64,000 bases of DNA from assembly GCA_018857735.1 (NCBI GenBank), contig JABMCL010001960.1:1-64000 (forward strand), written 5' to 3'. Made by a program: the position numbers and the translations under genes. The notes beneath the pieces are model-generated. The model saw nothing but the letters and a program-made list of their open reading frames with translations. It was not told where the DNA came from and ran no database searches. Of this stretch, positions 50,418-60,637 are shown piece after piece. The number at the start of each line of letters is the position of its first letter. Positions within the stretch are counted from its first letter, which is position 1. The DNA is from Alviniconcha marisindica (lineage: Eukaryota; Mollusca; Gastropoda; Provannidae).

Positions 50418-50760
50418 TCTCAGAGGGTGCTATCACAGGCTTGCGATACCGGGGTGAGATAATTAAGAACTACGTCGTGTCGTTTGTGCATAACGATGGA
50501 CCAGGAAGTGTGCTGCAAGAGGACACTGCCCGTCCTCATGCCAGGGCCGTGCAGAATTGTAGTCCAGGTCAAAAACATCGACACCTTGCCGGCCAATTTC
50601 CCTTGATCTGTCACAACTGAACATGTCTAGGACGAATTGAAACGTCGACTACAACAACGACCGCAGACTGTACAAGTTGTTAAGGAGGCGTCCATGAGTG
50701 GCAGAACATCCCACTGAATGAAATTTCTGCTGCTCAAATTTTGTCACCTACGGTTAAAAT
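50418..50760 (+). pseudogene. Tc1-like transposase, C-terminal part
   Basis: It continues the transposase: AITGLRYRGEIIKNYVVSFV, then LQEDTARPH, where the D is the third-block catalytic Asp, and TEHV followed by a stop and DELKRRLQQRPQTVQVV. TEHV-x-DELKR corresponds to the conserved E-H-V-W-D-E-L block with the catalytic Glu; Trp has become a stop codon. It rejoins the N-terminal part if 49385-50413 is removed. Confidence 0.8.
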
Positions 50761-51689
50761 TGTTAAAATCAAAACTGTACCCGATAAGTTACTTTTTGTG
50801 TTGAGTATGAGTGCAGACAGAGTAAAACTGCAGGCATAGCAAAGACGGGAAAAGCGCAATTTTCATGCGAGTCACTAGTCAGTCCGCGAACAGACACGCT
50901 GTACAGGTTTAGATCTGGCTGGGTATACAATATTGTATGCTGGACAGTCAAGACCTTGTTGACTGTTTTGTGTACTGTAGCCAGCCAATGAAAGGTGAAG
51001 ACAAATTCCCGGCGCCGGAAGACACCTGTGCCTATATCTATGAAGAACAATTAGCCCCCCTAATCGCCTTTGTCTTCTAAACGGTAACGACAATGGGGGG
51101 AAAATGACATGTGTCAAGAGCAAATAAGCCTATCCCGCCGGCTTAAATGCGTTTAAAGTTATAGACTCACTTTTTCACTTTTAAACAGCCGTATAAAAAT
51201 GGTGTCTGCCGTTACCGACAGAGGCTACTACTGAGGATAAAAACACTTGTACGGACACACGCCATCCCGCGTACCACTGAAGACCACAATTCATGCATCA
51301 AGACGCGTCATAAATCAACATAGACGGCGAAGACGAGACATGAAAATCTCGACTGAATGGGAAGGGGTCATTGGGTCACTGACATCTATTTAAACTTTGA
51401 TTGAACTTTAAAATAGATAAAGCTGTTGTCATCCGGTGTCCGATCACTAACTTTCGATGTCACGCGCGTTGCATTGTTGGTAAAGCAAGGGACTTTTCCG
51501 ATCAAAAAATAAACACAAATAACTGTTTCGGAGGCTTTTGACGACTCGTGCATGTGGAAGGAGAGCCGGACTTGCGGACTTTTGGGCAGATCGGGATTAG
51601 TGGCTATCCACCTTTAACTTTATTTGCTCAGTATACATAATTATGGGCCCTGGATGTTAGCTTGTGACTGAACGTGCACATAGCTGAAG

Positions 51690-52615
51690 GAGCCATCGAG
51701 ATGATAGGTTGTTCTTCTACTGTTTTTGGCATTCAGTCTACTGTTCTCCAGTGGTTTCACTCATACCTCTCAGACAGATATCAGTCCACTTCAGACAATA
51801 ACTCGTCTTCGTCACCATCACAGCTCATGTACGGTGTGCCTCAGGGCTCAGTACTGGGGCCCATTCTCTTCGTCCTGTACACTACGCCTCTCTCCGATAT
51901 CGTAGCTAACCACTCTGTAAATCAGCAGCTTTTCGCAGATGACACACAGCTCCAGAAATCCGCTTCTCTCAGTGAAATGACCAACCTCACCAAAGAACTC
52001 AATGGATGTACAGACGACATAAAAACATGGATGACGGAAAATCAGCTCAAACTGAACGACGACAAAACAGCTCTTCTTTTCCCTTTTCGTCTTCCTTGAA
52101 ACTTTCTACCGTTCCCTCCCTGACTCGATTACTCTTGGCTCTCACAACATCCCCTTCTCTAATTCTGCCAGGAACCTTGGATTCATTCTTGACTCAAAAC
52201 TGTCCGTGAAGAAGCACGTCATAAAAATCTGCCAAACTGCTTACGCATTAGTTCAGTCCGCAGGTTTCTCACTGAAGACGCAACCAAGACTCTTGTTACT
52301 TCCTATATCCTCTCGCGGTTTGACTACTGCAACTGTCTCCTCATGGGTACACCCAATTCTGTCATCCAACCTCTCTAGAAAATTCAGAACTTTGCTGCAA
52401 GACTTGTTCTCTTGGCACCCTGTCACCACCACTCAACACGTCTCCTGGAAAAACTGCGCTAGCTTCCCATTTCAGAACGTATCAAGTATAAAGTCGCTGG
52501 TATGTGTTTCAATGCTATAAGTAGTTCTGGTCCTGCTTACCTCTCTGAACTGCTGCATGTCTACACTCCGTCTCGTACACTGCGCTCTTCTTATGACACC
52601 CGCATGCTGGAAATA
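51690..52615 (+). pseudogene. LINE-B (host of nested insertion), RT part
   Basis: It encodes [35 protein letters not shown] (51835-51895), QLFADDTQLQKS (FADD box, about 51930) and WMTENQLKLNDDKTALLF, then after frameshifts LSELLHVYTPSRTLRSSYDT and RMLE. It is 5'-truncated. At 52615 it is interrupted by LINE-A and resumes at about 55969. Confidence 0.85.
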
Positions 52616-52692
52616 ATAATAATAAAGAGGATTTCTAAAGTGCCCATCTACCACACAAGGTGGCAGCACAAAGCGCTTTACAATAACACTAA

Positions 52693-52738
<46 letters not shown>

Positions 52739-55700
52739 CATCGAAACGAAAAACAGTTTAGAAATAATTATTAAACAGGTGCGTCTTGAGTGCGGCTTTG
52801 AAAGAGGAGGTAGAATCAGAGTGGCGGAGTTTTTGAGGCAAATTGTTCCAGACAGATGGGCCAGCATAAGAAAAAGATCTTTCACCAAATGTTTTTGTGT
52901 TTACACGGGGGGTGACAAAGGTTCGTGTGTCAGATGCAGATCGTAACTGTCTTGCTGGAGTATAAGGTTGAAGGAGATCAGGGGCTGTTCCAGAGATGGA
53001 ATTGAAACAGATAGTTGAAATTTTGTATTGAATGCGATGTGTTACTGGTAGCCAATGCAGAGTTTGAAGAATAGGATGGATGTGCCTTGCTGCTGCATTC
53101 TGAACTTTTTGAAGTTTGTCTAGTAAGTACTGAGGGCAACCTGAAAGTAAAGAATTACAGTAGTCTAAGCGAGAGAGGACAAGAGAGCATACAGGGTTTG
53201 GGTTGCTTGAGTGGTGAGAAGGTGTCGTATGGAACTGATATGCCTGATTTGTATGTATGCGGCTTTACACGTGTTGCTTATGTGTTGAGACATGCTGAGA
53301 TTCGAGTCCAGGTTTTTAACAGACGACACAAATGGGACATCGGTGTCTCCGATGTGAATGACACACGGCAAAAGACTGTGGACAGACATTCTATTTGAAA
53401 GTATGATCATGGCTTCAGTTTTGTTGTCATTTAGTTGAAGTTTGTTTGCGGTCATCCAAGACTTGACATCTGTAGTGCAGTTCTGGAGAGTTTCTATCGA
53501 CTGGTGAATTGCGTCTAGTGTACTAATCTTGTAGAGTTGGTTGTCATCAGCGAAAGCATGATGATTGACTGCGTGCTTGCTTACTAGGTTAAAGAGAGGT
53601 TGGGTGTAGAGTATGAAAAGCACAGGGCCCAGTACAGAACCCTGAGGAAGCCATAATGGAGCGTAGTATGCTGAGACTGCAGACTATTTATGGTGACTGC
53701 ATGTGTTCTTTTACAAAGATAAGACGAAAACCAAGGTAGAGCAGGTCCAGAAATGCCAAAAGAGTGCTGAAGTCGGGTAAGGAGAATTTGGTGACCTATT
53801 GTATCGAAGGCTGCTGAGAGATCTAAGAGTGTCAGAATGCATAACTTGTTGTTATCGATAGCTGTTAGAAGGTCGTTAACGATCCTGAGCAGGGCAGTTT
53901 CAGTGCTGTGGTTGGGTCTGTAGGCTGACTGGAGAGGACTGAGAAGGTTGTTGTGGTTCAAGTGTTCGTTTAGCTGAGACAGAACTATTCTTTCTAAGAC
54001 TTTTGACAAAAAAGATAAATTTGACACAGGACGGTAGTTCTTTAAGTCGTCAGGGTCAAGGGACATCTTTTTCAAAAGGGGTTTAACTAGAGGAGACTTG
54101 TAGACAGATGGGAAAACACCAGATACCAAGGAGTTGTTGAATACAGCAGTAATGCAAGGCAAAAAAGAGTCAAGGTAACAGAGGGGTAGGAAACGCATCA
54201 AGTTCACGTGTTTTTGAAGGTGATCTGAGTATGGTGCGTCTGACAAAGTCCTCGGTTACAGGTCTGAAATGAGTGAGGGGTCTGCCATGGAAAGAAAGTT
54301 CAGTGCAAGCAGGTGGGTTAGCTGAAAGGACATCAAGTTTGTTCCTGATAGTTTCAGTCTTGTTTTTGAAAAAGTCGAGAAAGCGTTTCAGAAGATCGAT
54401 CAGAGGAAAGACTGTTGGAAGAGGAGATGGCTTTTTGTTTCCGAGTAGTTGGTTAGCCACACTGAACAGTTGTTTACATGACAGACTCTCGTTGATCTTA
54501 TTACAATAGTAAGTAGTTTTTGCTTTGTGAACTAGTTTGGTTAAAGTTTTTTTGCACTGTTGTACAGTTGTTTATGAACTGTCAGTCCCGTCTTCAGCCA
54601 CAGTCTCTCTGCACGGCGTCTCTGCCGCTTTAAAAACCGGACCTCCTCTGCGACACCGCTAAACCAGGGCGCATTCTTCATAGCAGGAGCATGGTCGTCA
54701 AGGACGCTTGTCAGCACAGAGTCCAGGTCATCAGCACTGGGGCAAGGCAGGTGGGAGAGACGCAAGATGGTCGTCAGATGTGTGTAACAGCCAGTCCAGG
54801 ATGTGTCCTTTGTCATGAGTGGGCTGACTGACAGCCTGGGTCAGATTAAAAGTGGTCAGGAGATCCATTACTCTGGAAGTTGTTGGGTTCAGGGGGGTGT
54901 CGTAATGCACGTTGAAGTCGCCAAGGACGATGGAGGAGCCATGTAAAGAGTTACAGTGTTCCAACAGGCTGTGGAGCTGATCAACGAACAGTTTGCTTGT
55001 TCTTGCGGCTAGGCGGGGGACGATAAACACAGAAGAAGTTGACAGTCTGCTGGGTCATAGCTAGAGAGACACGGGCGACCTCGAAGGAAGAGTGGTCAAA
55101 AGAGAAGGAGGTGGTGAAGGAGATGCGAGAGGAGTAGCGGTCGTGAAAGATGACGGCCAGTCCGCCGCCCCGGGAGGGTCGTGGAAAAGACCTGATGCTG
55201 TAGCTGGCAGGGGTCAGGTCAGAACATCTGGCGTCGTCCCCTCTCGCCCTCAACCAGGTCTCGGTGAGAAACATGAGCTGTATGTTGTCGTCGGTGATGA
55301 ACGTGTTAATTTCTGTTCTTTTCTCGGGACTGTTGACAGAACGAGCGTTGAACAGAGCGATGGAAATATCGTTGGCAAGAGAGGGCTTGGTCTGTAGAGG
55401 GATCGTGATCAGGTTGTTGAAGTTTACGGAAGAAGGCCTTCTGAGATCAGTCTGGGGTCCGACTGGGAGAACACAGGGGGTAATGAGATCAATAGGTCGC
55501 CCTTTCTACAAATTCTTGCCAACACGGCGAGAGCGTTTACGTGGTAAACAAAAACCGATGTCAAGTTTTCTAAGACGAGAGGTCAAGTCCGGGGTCAAGC
55601 GTGCAGGTGAGATCGCTAACAGCTGATCACGAGTGTATCTGACACAGGTGGGGTCACAGCGCTCACCTTGACAAGCGGTGTTGTAGTGGGACGACTCCCG

Positions 55701-55968
55701 AACGCCCGTGATCATGTCTTGCACGTGAGCTCAGCTGTCAGCGACCGGGTACAATGGCCGAGGCCCAAAGTCCGCAGCAAGAAGCCATGTAGAAATCAAA
55801 ATCCAAAGTATCACCATTCTGAGAGGAACCGGCGCACAAAACACCCACCAAAGTGAAGACAGGACTATCACGACACACTATGCAAGCAGTCACACTCTCT
55901 CGATCAGTGGAACCAGCAAAAAGACGAATAAACAGCGGAGCTAGAGTACACTCAGCCACCGAGGCGTG
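52616..55968 (-). pseudogene. LINE-A, near full length, L2/CR1-like, nested in LINE-B
   Basis: On the - strand from about 55968 it has a 5' leader, the N-terminal SRLRKLDIGFCLPRK (about 55585-55535), endonuclease segments MFLTETWLRARGDDA (55274) and SIVLGDFNVHYDTPLN (54935-54880), and RT segments NYRPVSNLSFLSKVLERIVL (about 54035), LLDLSAAFDTIGHQ (53830-53790) and [13 protein letters not shown] (about 53560), FADD box. It ends with an ATTATTATTATT tail at 52616-52632. A CA repeat (52694-52738) lies near the 3' end. Several frameshifts make it inactive, but it is the least decayed LINE here. It shares its N-terminus with the LINE at 28448. Confidence 0.9.
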
Positions 55969-56177
55969 TGACCCTTGAGCCTGAATCCAACAATACAAAC
56001 GCAAGACTCATGGTTTTCGCACCTTCTCTTGCTTTGGACCCCACATTTGGAATTCACTCCCACAAGACCTTAGACACTGCTCAACCCTGTCATCTTTTAA
56101 AGCCAAACGGAAAACCTTCCTCTTCTCACAGTATTTCCATCCTAACTAATATCAGTACCCAGTTTCTGCTACAGTCG

Positions 56178-56224
<47 letters not shown>

Positions 56225-56361
56225 GCTTCATGTAAATTGTTTTGGTAGGACTATGCTCTACATGTGTACAGAATATAATATTTAGGTTAAGCCGCCAATA
56301 TCATGTGAGCGATCAGGGCGTTGATGAGCGCATGATAAATGTACATTATTATTATTATTAT
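55969..56361 (+). pseudogene. LINE-B, 3' end
   Basis: ESNNTNARLMVFAPSLALDP and related text continue the RT C-terminal tail of LINE-B after the nested insertion. A GT repeat (56178-56221) follows and the element ends with CATTATTATTATTATTATG near 56361, the usual L2-like tail. Confidence 0.75.
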
Positions 56362-57104
56362 GCTCGTCAGACCGATCGAGTTCCGTCGACACGCCATGTG
56401 TATTACAGTGTTTAGCTGAAAGTAAGCTCAGGAACGTATTGTAGTCTGGTTCGTGAGACGAGAGCCGGGGCTGCAGACCAAATGCCGCAGAAGGTTATTG
56501 ACCATTACAGAAAACTCTTTACTAGAAAACTCCATTATACAATACCTACAGGAGTCGATAGTTGTCATGACACCTTTTGCGAACTGGGTGAAACAGAGAA
56601 AACGGAGGGGCCCCTTTTCTCCTCTTGTCTGGGAAAGGTTACAGACAATCTTGGTTGTTTGTATAAGAACGGCGACATGATTACACCCAAACAAGAACAG
56701 GTTGTCTGTTTTGTGTTGATTTAACGGGATTAAAGATCCCCCCTTTGTTTTGGCCCAATTCATAAATGGTGTCAATGGTACTAGAATGTCAGTGTGACCG
56801 CAAGATAAGGGCAGAATGCGCAAAAGAGCGAGCGGTAGCGGGAGGGTCAGAGACTGTGTGTGAGGGTCGGTGCGCGACTGAGTGCGTGGAAGGTTATAGA
56901 CGAAGGGGGGTGGGGGGAGGAATTGAGGGGAGGGGGGAATAGCGAAAATTAAAAACAAAAAAACATTAAATGTGTGTGTGTGGGGAGGGGGGGGGGGGGA
57001 TTACCCTGAAAATGTGTACATGTTTTGTTGCATTCTTTTTAAATATTTGTGCGTTCAGATCTTATTTGAAAAAGCTAGCAGTCAAGTTTGTTTCAGGTGT
57101 TTTT

Positions 57105-57300
57105 TGTTGTTGTTGTTTGGATGTTTTTGTTGCTGTTGTTTGGAGGGGTGGGGAGGGGGTTGTCAGTTGTTGGTTGTTTTTGTTGTTGTTGTTGTTGTTG
57201 TGTGTGTGTGTGTGTTTTTGGGGGAGGAGGTTGCGGTGGGTGGGTGGGGGGGGTTAGTTGGGGGAGGGGGAAGGCTGTTTTTGCTTGTTTGTTTGTCTGT
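57105..57300. repeat. GT/GTT/G-rich low-complexity DNA
   Basis: TGTTGTTGT, GTGTGTGTG and GGGG-rich runs lie upstream of exon 8. Confidence 0.85.
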
Positions 57301-57337
57301 AGCCGCCAATGAGATAAAGTGTTCCCCATCTTCACAG

Positions 57338-57426
57338 ATACTGCCCTACTTTGTGATGGACCAGCTTGGGGCTATGAACGGTGTCCCGGGTCTCTTTGTG
57401 TCCTGCATCTTTGCTGCATCTCTGAG
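57338..57426 (+). CDS. SLC5-like exon 8 (residues 320-348 and two bases)
   Basis: It encodes ILPYFVMDQLGAMNGVPGLF and VSCIFAASL plus two bases. LPYFVMD, PGLFVSC and the following A-A-S-L-(S) match the conserved helix-8 region of SLC5 proteins, where the next residues (S-S-x-N-A-L in family members) help bind the sodium ion. The acceptor is CATCTTCACAG and the donor is CTGAG before GTAAGG, phase 2. The following exon lies outside the window. Copies of this exon's 3' edge are repeated downstream. Confidence 0.9.
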
Positions 57427-57670
57427 GTAAGGTATATCTTGATTAGCCTTTGCTGAATCTCTGAGGTAAAGCATATCTTGACTGGCGTTGGTGTGTCTCT
57501 GAAATAAGGTAAGAAATAAGGTCTTCACTGCGTTGCTGAGATAAAGCATATTTTGGCTGATCTTTGCTACATCTCTGAAATAAAATATTCGTATATATTT
57601 CCTGCATCTTTCCTGCATTGCAGAAGTAAAGTATACCTCTCTTAGTCCTACATCTTTGCTGCAAGGGGTC
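57400..57670 (+). repeat. Tandem array copying the exon 8 3' edge and donor
   Basis: Six or so degenerate units of about 40-45 bp follow exon 8. The exon end ATCTTTGCTGCATCTCTGAG and GTAAGGTATATCTTGA recurs as CCTTTGCTGAATCTCTGAG with GTAAAGCATATCTTGA (57448-57480), then as ATCTTTGCTACATCTCTGAA with ATAAAATATTC (57560-57590) and others. The second unit keeps a full donor. Confidence 0.8.
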
Positions 57671-59055
57671 GCGCTGCCTATTAGTGATTTGCGCCAAACA
57701 AAGAGAAATATTACGTATTTTGCGTGTGGTACGAAAAAATGTGTACAGCATAACTAGAATTAGCGCATAATTTGATTGTATCTGTACTCATGATCTGAAA
57801 GTGTGCGGGTGAAAATAGTAACAAGAAAGTCCTACCGTGCACAATTTTTTTAATTTTTTTTAGGTGTGCGTTCCTGAACATAAAACAAATAAGGCTCATG
57901 GAGAAGTTCTCTATTAGGGGCGTTGGCGATGTCACAGTTGACAAGCAAAACATGATGGACACATGCATCAAACACAAAGGAAAGTGCCATAATATGGGAA
58001 AGCGGAAACGTTCAGTAAATTTGCTGTTCACAAAAAGTTTCGACAGATCGGAACATCCTACGCGGCATCATTTTCCCGCGAAGACGAACTGTCGGCTACC
58101 CTAGTTCTCGTCTACCGCGGGACTTGGTAACGAGATGAAGATGCAGATGAAAATGAAGGTGCATCTTGCTTTCAGTTTTTGTCTTCCGCCTAAATACGGG
58201 TATACGCTGATAGTAGGTTCACACGATTGCAGATGTCTGCATCTTTTCCCCAAAATGTATTACTACGAGTCGCCTACCCTTTGGTCACAAACAACATTAC
58301 CGTTGAAAAACAACAGCTCGTATATTGAAAACAACCACACCATGTAATAGCTGAAAGATTCTTCTATCCATCCCGTACCCGCATTTCATTACATTCTGTT
58401 TTGTTTGACACCACGACGATATATATATATTTAAAACTGATAAAAATCAAAGAAAAACAACAAATTGACATAAAAGTTCCCAAATTTTCGATTGACGCCT
58501 TCCTCGGGGGTTTATTCTTAACAACTGAACGAGGGTAAAAACACAGTTCACGCAAAGATTCTAAAATACCAGGTGACTAAAACTCGATGAATAAAAACAA
58601 AACAACTAAGACCGAACTAACTGTTCACAAAGAGTCCAACTCGGCTTTGTGAGTCGTATCCCCCCCCCCCCCCCATGTTTTGCACTGACGCACACACACT
58701 ACCCTCACCCACTCCCATTATCCCCTTTTCTATCGTGCTATCCGTCTCTGCCCGCGCCACCCCCACCCCTTCCTTTATTGAGTCGTCCTAGGTTATTACT
58801 ATTGTTACCACCCTACAAACACTAACAGACACTAACACACTCCGAAACAAACCTCACCAATGCAAGTGAGTTATATATATATATATAAAGTAAAAAAATC
58901 GAAATTGACCCCAAACGTTGCATACTTCTGCAATTTTTTGAAGTCACTTGTATCAAAAAAACTAATTGCTTATTGTTAAAAAAACAACAAAAACACAACA
59001 AAAAACATCCAAAAAAACGCTTTTTCGGAGGGTGCTGTTGTTTTAGGGACTACCG
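57671..59055. other. Unassigned intron 8 DNA
   Basis: No gene or transposon that I recognise is present. A short open frame at 57898-58104 has no known motif. A poly-C run (about 58661-58674) and AT repeats (about 58420, 58870) occur. Confidence 0.5.
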
Positions 59056-60637
59056 CTTAAAGGAACTCTCCTTCGGAGGCTAAACTTCTCGTGTGTTTGG
59101 AGTAGGTTTAAACGAACATGATCTGCATTAAAAGTTTTGTAGTTCATTTTATAACGATTTTAGCGGAGGACATTCCCAGACACTGTAACAAACACACTTT
59201 TCACGAGCTCTTTCCAGCGTTTTCGTATGACATCATTGATAGGATACCGGAACTTCTCAGTTTTGTGTACATGTCATGTATAAATTATTTTTGTCAACGT
59301 TTATTTTTTAAATCTGGACAGTATGTTGAAATAATTTCATTTTCCGAATCTTTTCATGGGGAACAGCATAAAATACACAAAACTGAACTGATACTGTCTG
59401 AAATTGCCATAACGAACAATGAAATGATGCAAATTCATTTTGATGTTTTATGATATTAATAATTTGACGTCAAGGTTATAAAATATATATATATTTAAAA
59501 CAAGGAGAATGGGAAACATGGCTCTAGAAATAGTTACTGAAGGTAAGAATGACAAAACTAAAAACAGTTACTAGGAATATGTACACAAGAGAAAACGGGA
59601 CGGGACAGGTGTTTTGTGTCGCGCCTTTTTTTCTTTTCTTTTCTTTTTTTAAACAGACAATACATGCATTCTTTCATGCGTTGTTTCTGTAGCCCATTCA
59701 TCGAAAGCAACAAAGAACTGAGAATGAAATACTTGTGATTTTCCGTTTTTTCAAGATTATGCAATCAAAGTAGAGATAAATTTTGAGTTACTACCAGTTA
59801 TCTTCGGAGGACGAAAATAAAAAGAACGCTTAGCTCAATTTCGTCAAGAGATCGACAACGCAAATACAGGTGGAGAGAGCTGTGCACAAGTTTAGACGTC
59901 TGCGGTAGGAAACAGGCAACGTTTTTTCACAGGACACGTAAAAGAAAAAGTTCCTGATGCTTCCTGGTTTTGTTTTTTTAATTCATAGTAGTCTGCCGGA
60001 ACCATATATCTACTATATTCTATTATATTTTCGTAATGTGTTATTAATTATTATTATTAGAAAATGGTGTTTGAAATATTTCCTGTAGTAGCATCGAATC
60101 AGTACGGTGGGAAAAAAAAAAGATTAGTAACTACACCTTCCCGTATGCAGGTCCCCCGCACGAAAGTTTTATTAAAGGAAAGAAAAGGTCTTTCCCCATT
60201 TCAACCCAAAATTCCCGGATTAGGGGATTTATTCAAAGAAAAATTTTTTCCCCCAAAACACAATCATCAGTCAAGTCGCCCGACCAATTATTAGGCCTGA
60301 ACAAATTACGTGCCTGAGACAGACAGTGAATGGTAATGTCTGTTTTCTAAGACGACGCCATTGTCAGTTGTTTGCAGGCCGAGTCTACAAAAACGGGTGT
60401 GAAACAACAAAAGGTATTGACGTAAAACGCATTCCGTATATAGCTTCACCACGTGGGAATAACCCAATCTATTTTTAGACCATTACAGTTAGTCGTAAAC
60501 TGGCGTATTTCAAAAGGGCCAAAGCAGAAATTAATGCTACCAAAATATCCTACCTTTATAAACAGTTTTAAAAAAATTAAAAAAATTACCACCCAATTTA
60601 TTTTTTGCCAAACCTACATGGGCTAGTTCCTTTAAAG
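59056..60637. mobile_element. TIR-B element, copy 1
   Basis: The left end is CTTAAAGGAACTCTCCTTCGG and the right end GGCTAGTTCCTTTAAAG, its inverted match for about 13 bp. The interior shares with copy 2 the blocks GCTCTAGAAATAGTTACTGA and GACATCATTGATAGGATACC. A frame encoding NDVI-type text on the - strand is disrupted here. Confidence 0.75.

Noticed and set aside
55092..55626. Two overlapping + strand frames of about 100-120 codons
   Set aside because: They are shadows of the - strand LINE-A N-terminal and endonuclease region.
56482..56724. Short frame as a host exon
   Set aside because: No recognised motif, no clear splice sites, and it does not fit the SLC5 frame.
57898..58104. Short basic frame as a missing SLC5 exon
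   Set aside because: It lacks the hydrophobic and S-S-x-N-A-L text expected next and starts without a proper acceptor in phase 2.
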